Assembly (NCBI GenBank): GCA_026785645.1
Contig: JAJAZM010000073.1
Span: forward strand, 1 to 7,082
Length of the DNA stretch: 7,082 nt
DNA from: Sphingomonas bacterium
GTDB lineage: Bacteria > Pseudomonadota > Alphaproteobacteria > Sphingomonadales > Sphingomonadaceae
Direction: 5' to 3'
How positions within the stretch are numbered: position 1 is the first letter of the stretch; each line of letters starts with the position of its first letter. The notes beneath the pieces are model-generated. The model had not been told where the DNA came from. It worked only from the letters and a program-made list of their open reading frames with translations, and made no database searches. Of the stretch, positions 1-5,757 are shown in pieces. Position numbers and translations under genes: made by a program.

Positions 1-473
1 CCGTCGAGGATCGACCGGCCGAGCGCCGCGACCTGCATCGGTTCCGAGCCAAGTGCGCGGTCGCCGACGATGTCGGTCGCGCCCGGCTGGCGGACGTCGA
101 GCATCGGCAGGCAATCGACATTGACCCCGACTTCGTGAAGCATCAGCCCCAGCGCCCGCGCGTTGACCCGCGCCGCTTCGATCGCGCTCGACGGCGCCAA
201 TTGGTAGAGTTTGTCGAACGCTTCCCCGCTGGGGAAGGCCGGCCATTCGGGCGGCCGCATCCGCGCCACCCGCCCGCCTTCCTGGTCGATCAGGATCGGG
301 ACGCCGTCCTGCCCTTCGAGTTCGCGCAGGCTGTCGGTTAGCCGGCGAAGCTGCTCGCGGCTCTCGATATTGCGCCGGAAGAGGATATAGCCGGTCGGCT
401 TTGCGTCGCGGAAAAAGCTTGTTTCGTCACGGCTTAGCTCGAGCCCCGCAAGGCCGTAAATCGCCGCCTGCAT
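1..473 (-). CDS. nagZ: Beta-N-acetylhexosaminidase NagZ, N-terminal 157 residues (3' end outside window)
   Basis: A glycoside hydrolase family 3 enzyme of the cytoplasm. It removes N-acetylglucosamine from GlcNAc-anhydromuropeptides during peptidoglycan recycling. Translating leftwards from the ATG at 473-471 gives an uninterrupted frame to the window edge. It contains the family hallmark LIDQEGGRVARMRPPEWPAF (about residues 61-80), a GYILFRRNI strand-loop near 28-36, and the VNVDCLPMLDVRQPGATDIVGDRA stretch (118-140; D120 and D138 inside it), all typical of NagZ. The catalytic His/Asp loop lies further downstream, outside the window. The start codon overlaps the stop of the SPOR gene by one base (TGATG at 475-471), so translation is probably coupled; no strong independent ribosome site is visible. 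Position after argS and a SPOR gene is the usual alphaproteobacterial context. The family assignment is very secure. Confidence 0.95.
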   Translation of the reverse strand, partial: MQAAIYGLAGLELSRDETSFFRDAKPTGYILFRRNIESREQLRRLTDSLRELEGQDGVPILIDQEGGRVARMRPPEWPAFPSGEAFDKLYQLAPSSAIEAARVNARALGLMLHEVGVNVDCLPMLDVRQPGATDIVGDRALGSEPMQVAALGRSILD

Positions 474-1165
474 CACCGCACCACGAAGCAATTCTCGCCG
501 CCTGCGGTCACCGCCGCGCACGCTGCCTTGGCCTCCGCCGCCGACCCTGCCCCGGCCCGCAAGCGGAAACCGCCGCTATACGGCACGACCTGCTTCGACA
601 TCGCCGCCACCGCCGGGAAGCGCGACGACAGCATCCGCCACGCGGTCTCGGCCTTGGTGGTCGACCCATAAGCGCCAAGCTGCACCGTCGGCCCCGGCGC
701 AGCGGGCACAACCGGCGCGGCAGGTGATGCTCCCGGTGTGACCGGTGGCGCCACGACCGGCTCCTTGACCTCGTTGGGCGGGATCTTTTTGGGCGCGCCG
801 TCGGGCTCGGGCAGCGGCGGCGGCGGCTCGGTCATCTTGCCGACATCGAGCTGCGCATCGCGGTCCTCGCCCGCGCCGGTGGCGAACGCGGTCCCGCTAT
901 CCCCCGCCACATCGAGCCCGCCGGGATCGTCGGGCTGCACCTTGTACGGCCCGGCCTCGGCGCGGATCAGTTCGGGCGGACCCGACCCACCGCTCTGCCG
1001 ACCAAGATAGAAGGTTGTCCCCGCGACCATCGCCACCGCGATGGCGACCATTACCAACGCCGCCAGCATCTTGCGCGCCGATACCCCGCGCGGCTGGTCC
1101 TCGTCATCGACGCCCTCGAGCCACGGCAGCGCCTCATTGTCGCCTGAAGTGGCCCTGTCGTTCAT
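473..1165 (-). CDS. SPOR-domain inner-membrane protein (second of a tandem pair)
   Basis: A 230-residue bitopic membrane protein expected to bind denuded septal peptidoglycan through its C-terminal SPOR domain. An acidic cytoplasmic N terminus carries the motif LPWLE (13-17). One membrane helix follows (about 33-54), then a long Pro/Ala-rich, mostly acidic periplasmic linker (about 55-157, with PPPPLPEP near 115). The SPOR domain (159-230) opens with VQLGAYGS and closes with two cysteines nine residues apart (C216, C226) before FVVR. The linker segment GPYKVQPDDPGG (72-83) resembles the version I associate with the SPOR gene next to argS in sphingomonads (from memory). I chose the ATG at 1165 because AAGGAG lies 9 nt upstream; an in-frame start at 1198 would overlap the previous gene and lacks such a site. 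The stop overlaps the nagZ start. Precise cellular role is unknown. Confidence 0.85.
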   Translation of the reverse strand: MNDRATSGDNEALPWLEGVDDEDQPRGVSARKMLAALVMVAIAVAMVAGTTFYLGRQSGGSGPPELIRAEAGPYKVQPDDPGGLDVAGDSGTAFATGAGEDRDAQLDVGKMTEPPPPLPEPDGAPKKIPPNEVKEPVVAPPVTPGASPAAPVVPAAPGPTVQLGAYGSTTKAETAWRMLSSRFPAVAAMSKQVVPYSGGFRLRAGAGSAAEAKAACAAVTAGGENCFVVR

Positions 1166-1174
1166 CGCAACCCG

Positions 1175-1180
1175 CTCCTT
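1175..1180 (-). promoter_or_regulatory. Ribosome binding site deciding the second SPOR gene start
   Basis: AAGGAG on the minus strand, nine bases before the ATG at 1165. Its first A is also the last base of the upstream SPOR stop codon (TGAAGGAG, 1182-1175), so termination and re-initiation are adjacent. This supports the 1165 start over the longer frame beginning at 1198. Confidence 0.75.
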
Positions 1181-1911
1181 CAACCAATCACCAGGCAATG
1201 GTCGCCGCTGGCCCGAAGGTTGCGGCAGACGATGCCCGATTGTTGGCGCGAAGTCGTGCCGAGGCGCAAGACATAAAGAATTTGCCCGCGCGGCCTGGTC
1301 ACCACCGGCACCACCACCCGTGGCATCGATCCGAGCAACGGATAGCGCGCCAGCCGGGTGCGGTAGGCGGCATTGGCGCGCGCCGGATTCTTGAACGCGC
1401 CCAACTGGATCACCTGCCCGGCCGGCCCCGGCGACGGCATTTTTGGCCAGGAGCGCGTGGCCGCCGGTCGTGGCGCGGGGCGTCGTTCCTGCGACCCGCG
1501 AACTTCCCTGATGCGGGCGGTTTCGATCCCCGCGCTGCGGATCTTGCGTTCGCGAACGACGCGCTTGATTGGCTTTTTCGGGGTGACCAGAGCGACGTTG
1601 CGCGCGGCTGGTGAGGGCTTCGCTTCGGCCTTCACAGTCGGCTGGGGAGCGACCGGAGTCGGCGCCGCCACCGGCGCGGTCGTCACCGGTGCAATCGCCA
1701 CTGCAACCGGACGCGCTTCAGGCCCCGGATCGCGCTGGCCGATATAATAGCCCGCGGTCAGCGCCGCCGCCAACGCCGCAATCGCGCCGACCACCATCCC
1801 GGCGCCGCGCTTGTTCGACGCGACCGGTACCGACTTCACCGCCATCGCCTCGCGATACGGCTCGATCCACGGCAGCCGTTCCTCGTCACTGGCCGGCCCG
1901 CGATCTGGCAT
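1180..1911 (-). CDS. SPOR-domain inner-membrane protein (first of a tandem pair)
   Basis: A 243-residue protein with the same plan as its downstream neighbour. It has a short polar N terminus with LPWIE (13-17), one membrane helix (about 37-58, ending GYYIGQR), and a periplasmic linker. The C-terminal SPOR domain (about 166-243) begins VIQLGAFKNPARA and ends with cysteines C229 and C239 nine residues apart. SPOR domains bind glycan strands stripped of stem peptides, usually at the division site. The linker differs sharply from the neighbour: residues about 110-155 are very basic (KKPIKRVVRERKIRS near 112-126), where the other linker is acidic and proline-rich. The ATG at 1911 overlaps the argS stop by one base (TGATG, 1913-1909) and has GAGGAG (1925-1920) eight bases upstream. 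I take it to be an old duplicate of the same gene; its function is otherwise unknown. Confidence 0.83.
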   Translation of the reverse strand: MPDRGPASDEERLPWIEPYREAMAVKSVPVASNKRGAGMVVGAIAALAAALTAGYYIGQRDPGPEARPVAVAIAPVTTAPVAAPTPVAPQPTVKAEAKPSPAARNVALVTPKKPIKRVVRERKIRSAGIETARIREVRGSQERRPAPRPAATRSWPKMPSPGPAGQVIQLGAFKNPARANAAYRTRLARYPLLGSMPRVVVPVVTRPRGQILYVLRLGTTSRQQSGIVCRNLRASGDHCLVIG

Positions 1912-3644
1912 CAGCGCATCTCCTCGGCGGCCTCGACTCCCATCAGGCCAAGCCCGTTCTTCAACACCTGCCCGACGCCCCGCGCAAGCTCGAGCCGCGC
2001 GCGGGTCACATCGGGCCGATCCTCGATCAGGAACCGCCGTGCCGGATCGTCATTGCCGCGATTCCACAGCGAGTGAAACGCCGAGGCGAGATCATTGAGA
2101 TAGAAAGCGATTCGATGCGGTTCATGGCTCAGCGCCGCAGCCTCGATCGCGCGCGGATATTGCGCCGCAACCTTGACCAGCCCAAGCTCCTCGCTGTCGA
2201 GCAAAGCGAGATCCGCAGGCGTATCGAGCGACACTCCTGCCTCCGTCGCTTTGCGCTGCAGCGACGCGATCCGCGCATGGGCATATTGGACGTAGAATAC
2301 CGGATTGTCCTTCGACGCCTCGACCACCTTGGCGAAGTCGAACTCGAGCGGGGTGTCGGCGCGCTTGGTCAGCATGATGAACCGCACCACGTCCTTGCCG
2401 ACTTCGCGAACGACATCGGCCAGGGTCACGAAATTGCCCGAGCGCTTGGACATTTTGATCGGCTCGCCGGCGCGGAGCAATTTGACCATCTGGACGATCT
2501 TGACGTCGAGGTCGACGCGGCCGTCGGTCAGCGCCGTAACAGCGGCCTGGATGCGCTTGACCGTCCCGGCATGGTCGGCGCCCCAGATGTTGACCAGATG
2601 GTCGGCCTTCTCGGCCTTCTGCAAATGATAGGCCGCGTCGCCGCCGAAATAGGTCCAGCTGCCGTCCGATTTCTGCAGCGGGCGATCCTGGTCGTCTCCG
2701 AATTGCGAGGAGCGGAACAGGGTCAGCTCGACCGGCTCCCACTCGTCCTCCTCGTCGAGGCTCTTGGGCCGCTCGAGCACGCCCTGGTAGACCAGCCCCT
2801 TGGCGTCCAGCGCCGCCATCGCCCGATCGGGGCCGCCCGCAGCAGCAAGCTCGGCCTCCGACGCAAACAAATCGTGGTGGATCCCGAGCAGCGCAAGATC
2901 GGCCTTGATCAGCACGATCATCGCCGCGACCGTCTTGGTCTTGAACAGCTGCAGCCAGTCGGGCTCGGGCGCATCGACAAACTTGTCGCCAAACTCCGCC
3001 GCCAGCGCCTGGCCCACCGGAACGAGGTAATCCCCCGGATACAGCCCTTCGGGAATCTCGCCGATGTCGTGGCCCAGCGCCTCTCGATACCGCAGGTGCG
3101 CCGAACGGGCGAGCGTATCGACCTGGCTTCCGGCATCGTTGACATAATATTCGCGGGTGACGACGAACCCGGCGGCCTCGAGCAGGCTGGCCAGCGCATC
3201 GCCGACCACTGCGCCGCGGCAATGGCCCATGTGCATCGGCCCGGTCGGGTTGGCCGAGACATATTCGACATTGACCCGCTCGCCCTTGCCCACGCTCGAC
3301 CGGCCATAAGCCGCGCCCTCGGTCAGGATCGTCGCCAGCTCGTCGCGCCACGCCGCCTGGTCGAGCCGCAGATTGATGAACCCCGGCCCGGCAATCTCGA
3401 CCCCGGTGACCCCCGGCAATGCCTCCAGCTTGGGAGCGATCAGTCCGGCCAGCGCGCGCGGATTGGTCGCGGCGGCCTTGGCCAGCACCATCGCCGCATT
3501 GGTCGCAAGATCGCCATGCGCCGGATCGCGCGGCGGTTCGACCGCGACATTCTTGCGGTCGAGATCGCCGGGCAACGCGCCCTCGGCAACAAGCTGATCC
3601 AGCACCCCGTCGAGGAGCGCGCCATAATGGGCATAAAGTGACAT
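1911..3644 (-). CDS. argS: Arginyl-tRNA synthetase
   Basis: A cytoplasmic class Ia aminoacyl-tRNA synthetase that charges tRNA-Arg with arginine using ATP; normally essential. At 577 residues it is full length for bacterial ArgRS. Visible features are an N-terminal tRNA D-loop-recognition domain (about 1-105), the ATP-binding HIGH-type signature in ANPTGPMHMGHCRG (131-144, HMGH at 138-141), and the second signature IKMSKRSGNF (396-405; KMSKR instead of KMSKS). A helical DALR-type anticodon-binding domain follows, with YVQYAHARIASL (451-462). The start ATG at 3644 follows the aqpS-like stop by only 9 nt, and GAGGG (3654-3650), which overlaps that stop, can serve as ribosome site. The gene therefore appears to be read through from the arsenic cassette. 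The downstream SPOR gene overlaps its stop codon. Nothing suggests it is damaged. Confidence 0.97.
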   Translation of the reverse strand: MSLYAHYGALLDGVLDQLVAEGALPGDLDRKNVAVEPPRDPAHGDLATNAAMVLAKAAATNPRALAGLIAPKLEALPGVTGVEIAGPGFINLRLDQAAWRDELATILTEGAAYGRSSVGKGERVNVEYVSANPTGPMHMGHCRGAVVGDALASLLEAAGFVVTREYYVNDAGSQVDTLARSAHLRYREALGHDIGEIPEGLYPGDYLVPVGQALAAEFGDKFVDAPEPDWLQLFKTKTVAAMIVLIKADLALLGIHHDLFASEAELAAAGGPDRAMAALDAKGLVYQGVLERPKSLDEEDEWEPVELTLFRSSQFGDDQDRPLQKSDGSWTYFGGDAAYHLQKAEKADHLVNIWGADHAGTVKRIQAAVTALTDGRVDLDVKIVQMVKLLRAGEPIKMSKRSGNFVTLADVVREVGKDVVRFIMLTKRADTPLEFDFAKVVEASKDNPVFYVQYAHARIASLQRKATEAGVSLDTPADLALLDSEELGLVKVAAQYPRAIEAAALSHEPHRIAFYLNDLASAFHSLWNRGNDDPARRFLIEDRPDVTRARLELARGVGQVLKNGLGLMGVEAAEEMR

Positions 3645-3653
3645 GGCCGCCCT

Positions 3654-4352
3654 CTAGCGCAGCGGCATGGCCTCGTCACCCGTCCGATGGTCGAACAACG
3701 CCCACACCACCAGCGCCGCAAGCGCCGCGCCGACCAGTTGCGCGACGATGAACCCGGGCGCGTCGTGCGGGGCGATTCCGGAGAAACTGTCGGTCAGGCT
3801 GCGGGCGACGGTGATTGCGGGGTTGGCGAAGCTGGTCGAGGAAGTGAACCAATAGGCGGCGGTAATGTACAGCGCGACGCTCGCCGGTATGGCCTCGGGG
3901 CGATGTTTCGCCGTCCCCCAGATGGTCAGCACCAGCCCGAAGGTCGCGATCGCCTCGCCGAGCCATTGTCCGCCACCGGTCCGTGCCTTGTCCGAAACCT
4001 GTAGCAGCGGCAGGTCGAACATCGCATGTGCCGCGATCGCCCCGGCAATTCCGAACAGCAATTGCACCACGATGTACGCGGCGGCATCGCGCCACGAAAT
4101 TTCGCCGCGCGACGCCGCGACCAGACTCACCGCAGGATTCATCTGCGCCCCCGAAATCGGCCCGAGCATGGTGATCAGCACGAACAATATCGCCCCGGTC
4201 GCGGCGGTATTGCCGATCAGCGCGACGGCGTTGTTTCCGCCGGCCAGCGCCTCGGCCATGATCCCCGAGCCGATGACGGTCGTGAACAGGAAGAACGAGC
4301 CGAGCCCCTCGGCCACCAGTCGCCGACCGAGCGGCGGCACGTCAGCCGGCAT
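3654..4352 (-). CDS. aqpS: MIP-family channel of the arsenic operon (AqpS-like aquaglyceroporin)
   Basis: A 232-residue, six-helix inner-membrane channel. Predicted helices are roughly at 12-32, 42-62, 88-110, 131-149, 155-171 and 199-220. The two half-helix NPA boxes are present: GAQMNPAVSL (NPA at 72-74) and SFANPAITVARS (NPA at 177-179). The residue after the second NPA, normally the arginine of the ar/R selectivity filter, is isoleucine (I180); the His usually before the first box is Gln (Q70). In Sinorhizobium meliloti an aquaglyceroporin, AqpS, replaces the arsenite pump in an ars operon and passes arsenite made by ArsC out of the cell. The arsR-arsI-arsC context makes the same role likely here. 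I prefer the ATG at 4352, which overlaps arsC by 11 nt and would be translationally coupled, but the start is uncertain: TTG at 4379 or GTG at 4340 are in frame and no site has a clear Shine-Dalgarno. It ends 9 nt before argS. Confidence 0.85.
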   Translation of the reverse strand: MPADVPPLGRRLVAEGLGSFFLFTTVIGSGIMAEALAGGNNAVALIGNTAATGAILFVLITMLGPISGAQMNPAVSLVAASRGEISWRDAAAYIVVQLLFGIAGAIAAHAMFDLPLLQVSDKARTGGGQWLGEAIATFGLVLTIWGTAKHRPEAIPASVALYITAAYWFTSSTSFANPAITVARSLTDSFSGIAPHDAPGFIVAQLVGAALAALVVWALFDHRTGDEAMPLR

Positions 4353-4860
4353 GCGTTGGGTGATCGGCGGTGGCGCCAATGTCGCGCAGCCGACGGCTCA
4401 GGCTGAGCTCGTCGATGCTGTCCAGCGGCAAGGCCAGGAACAATTGGATTCGCCGCTGCATCGCCTGATAGGCATTCCAGAACGCCTGCCGCTGGCCCTC
4501 GCCCTCTTCCTCAACCGCCGCCGGATCCTCGATCCCCCAATGCGCGGTCATCGGCTGGCCCGGCCAGATCGGGCAGGTTTCGCCCGCCGCATTGTCGCAC
4601 ACGGTGAACACGAAATCGAGCTCGGGGGCGCCTACGCGGGCGAATTCGTCCCAGCTCTTGGAGCGCAATCCTTCGGTCTCGATGCCCAGGTGACGCAGCA
4701 GGCTGAGCGCCGCAGGGTGAACCGCGCCCTTAGGATAGCTGCCCGCCGAATAAGCACGAAATCGCCCCTTGCCCTCGCGGTTGAGGATCGTCTCGGCGAG
4801 GATCGAGCGCGCCGAATTGCCGGTGCACAGGAACAGCACGTTGTAGGTTTTGTTGGTCAT
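4342..4860 (-). CDS. arsC: Arsenate reductase, LMW protein-tyrosine-phosphatase fold
   Basis: A cytoplasmic enzyme of 172 residues that reduces arsenate to arsenite. The phosphatase-type loop LCTGNSARS (11-19) holds the nucleophile C12 and R18 of the CX5R motif. Two further cysteines, C88 and C96 in VCDNAAGETCP, sit where thioredoxin-coupled ArsC enzymes carry their redox relay pair. The HWGIEDP segment (107-113) is also typical of ArsC rather than of a true tyrosine phosphatase. The protein is longer than the classical plasmid pI258 enzyme (about 130 residues) because of a C-terminal helical extension ending LSRRLRDIGA. The start at 4860 puts MTNKTYNVLF just before the catalytic loop; a longer in-frame start at 4920 overlaps arsI and adds 20 residues unlike the family. 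It follows the arsI stop by 5 nt and overlaps the channel gene. Whether the electron donor is thioredoxin or glutaredoxin is not settled by the sequence. Confidence 0.92.
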   Translation of the reverse strand: MTNKTYNVLFLCTGNSARSILAETILNREGKGRFRAYSAGSYPKGAVHPAALSLLRHLGIETEGLRSKSWDEFARVGAPELDFVFTVCDNAAGETCPIWPGQPMTAHWGIEDPAAVEEEGEGQRQAFWNAYQAMQRRIQLFLALPLDSIDELSLSRRLRDIGATADHPTHAG

Positions 4861-4865
4861 GGCGC

Positions 4866-5342
4866 TCACCCGCAGTTGTCGGTGGACGTTGCGGTCGATG
4901 CCATCGCAGGGGCGCAGCAATTGCTCGCCGCAGCACTGGCCGACATCGCGCCCAAAGCCGGACTGTCGCCGTAGACCGTCGCTTCACCATTGGTGAGAAA
5001 CGCTTCCCACACCACGCCGTCAGGGTCGGTGATCCAAGATTTTTCGCTGGTTGCGTAGCAGCAGGTGGTGGCGCCTTCCTCGAGCATCGGCCGATCGGCG
5101 GCCTTCATCCGCCCGTAAACTTCGGCCAGCTCGCGATCATTGTCGGCCTGGATGCCGATATGCTCTATCCCCTTGGCCGCGTGATTTTCCGACGAGATGG
5201 CGAAATTGACCCGCGGGTCGTCGAGCATCCATTTGGCATAATCGGGCTTGGTCACGCTCGGATCCTCGCCGAATAGCGACGAATAAAAAGCAATCGACTG
5301 GTCTAGATCGGACACCCCGACATGGACGTGAAAGCGTTTCAT
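4866..5342 (-). CDS. arsI: ArsI/CadI-type C-As lyase (VOC fold dioxygenase)
   Basis: A 158-residue vicinal-oxygen-chelate protein. ArsI enzymes are Fe(II)- and O2-dependent and cleave the carbon-arsenic bond of trivalent organoarsenicals such as methylarsenite, giving arsenite. The sequence shows FHVHVGVSDLDQSIAFYSSL at the N terminus, with likely metal ligands H5 or H7, H61 (in IEHIGIQ) and E113 (in DGVVWEAF). The vicinal pair C94-C95 in TTCCYA corresponds to the arsenic-binding cysteines described for ArsI. After the fold ends near residue 120 there is a 38-residue tail rich in Ala and Ser carrying C142-C143 and C157, almost at the C terminus. The start ATG overlaps the arsR stop (ATGA, 5342-5339), and AAGGA (5353-5349) lies six bases upstream. 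The related CadI name reflects metal induction; the arsenic context favours ArsI. Substrate is inferred. Confidence 0.88.
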   Translation of the reverse strand: MKRFHVHVGVSDLDQSIAFYSSLFGEDPSVTKPDYAKWMLDDPRVNFAISSENHAAKGIEHIGIQADNDRELAEVYGRMKAADRPMLEEGATTCCYATSEKSWITDPDGVVWEAFLTNGEATVYGDSPALGAMSASAAASNCCAPAMASTATSTDNCG

Positions 5343-5668
5343 GCTGATTCCTTTTCAAGTGTCGCGGAGGCTGGCGCACATCCAGCGCCGCCGCAGCAAT
5401 TTTCCATGAGATAAGCGACCAGCCGGTCCATCGCGCGATAGTCGGCGCTGTAGATTAGCGAGCGCCCGACGCGGCGCTGTTCGATCAGGCCCGAGCGAGT
5501 GAGGTGGCCAAGGTGGAACGACAAGGACGAATTGGGGATGTCGATGGCGCGCGCCAGATCACCCGCCGCCATGCCCTCGGCCCCGGCCTGAACCAACAGC
5601 CGGAACAGCTTCAGGCGATGCTCCTGCGCCAGCGCGCCCAACGCATCGATCGCCTGTCCCGCCTGCAT
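5339..5668 (-). CDS. arsR: ArsR/SmtB-family arsenic-responsive repressor
   Basis: A 109-residue winged-helix repressor expected to bind as a dimer to its own promoter and release it when trivalent arsenic binds. The DNA-reading helix is NSSLSFHLGHLTRSGLI (46-62) and the wing is QRRVGRSLIYSA (64-75). The classical E. coli-type ELCVCDL metal site is absent. Instead, cysteines C91, C92 and C97 sit in ENCCGGAGC after the last helix. A comparable C-terminal triad (C95, C96, C102) is known in Acidithiobacillus ferrooxidans ArsR, so As(III) sensing at this place is a good inference. It is the first gene of the cassette. The start at 5668 has only a modest ribosome site (GGGA seven bases upstream). 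Its stop overlaps the arsI start by 4 nt. Two candidate operators lie 15 and 62 bases upstream. Confidence 0.93.
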   Translation of the reverse strand: MQAGQAIDALGALAQEHRLKLFRLLVQAGAEGMAAGDLARAIDIPNSSLSFHLGHLTRSGLIEQRRVGRSLIYSADYRAMDRLVAYLMENCCGGAGCAPASATLEKESA

Positions 5669-5683
5669 CTCCGCATCCCAACG

Positions 5684-5701
5684 TTTCGACTATCATCGAA
5701 A
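5684..5701. promoter_or_regulatory. Candidate ArsR operator O1 (proximal)
   Basis: TTTCGA (5684-5689), six-base spacer, TCGAAA (5696-5701): a perfect inverted repeat 15 bases upstream of the arsR start. It covers the probable -10 and transcription start. The half-site resembles the TTCGA/TCGAA halves reported for ArsR-type repressors in other proteobacteria (from memory). Binding by this ArsR is inferred from position and symmetry. Confidence 0.7.
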
Positions 5702-5726
5702 TGTCAGCCACAGCTTCGCCTGTCAA
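5698..5726 (-). promoter_or_regulatory. Probable promoter of the ars operon
   Basis: On the minus strand a perfect TTGACA (5726-5721) is followed, after 17 bases, by CATTTC (5703-5698) in the -10 position. The -10 is weak but overlaps the inner operator, which fits repression by blocking polymerase. Transcription would start near 5691, leaving a leader of roughly 20 bases before arsR. The -35 lies between the two operators. The position of the -10 is an inference. Confidence 0.6.
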
Positions 5727-5730
5727 ACGT

Positions 5731-5752
5731 TATTTCGATCTTAGTCGAAATA
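5731..5752. promoter_or_regulatory. Candidate ArsR operator O2 (distal)
   Basis: TATTTCGA (5731-5738), six-base spacer, TCGAAATA (5745-5752): an inverted repeat with perfect eight-base arms, longer than O1 but with the same TTTCGA-N6-TCGAAA core. It lies just upstream of the TTGACA -35 and starts only five bases after the TPR gene stop codon. Centre-to-centre distance to O1 is 49 bp. Confidence 0.65.
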
Positions 5753-5757
5753 TCAGC

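Noticed and set aside
1611..3641. A 676-codon open frame on the plus strand opposite argS
   Set aside because: It is exactly antisense to a full-length, motif-complete argS. Its protein is Arg/Gln-rich with no recognisable domain, as expected for an antisense frame in GC-rich DNA.
4353..4379. TTG start for the channel gene at 4379
   Set aside because: It is possible, but it would overlap arsC by 38 nt and uses a rare start; the ATG at 4352 still leaves a complete first helix.
4342..4860. arsC as an exopolysaccharide tyrosine phosphatase (Wzb-like)
   Set aside because: The second and third cysteines (C88, C96), the HWGIEDP segment and the ars context point to arsenate reductase.
4342..4920. 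A longer arsC starting at 4920
   Set aside because: The extra 20 residues overlap arsI and do not resemble ArsC N termini. The family normally starts a few residues before the CX5R loop, matching the 4860 start.
3865..4974. A 369-codon plus-strand open frame
   Set aside because: It lies opposite the well-supported channel and arsC genes and encodes low-complexity sequence without family features.
5731..5752. The O2 palindrome as a terminator of the TPR gene
   Set aside because: The arms are AT-rich, no T-run follows on the transcribed strand, and the same palindrome recurs at O1, so an operator is the better explanation.
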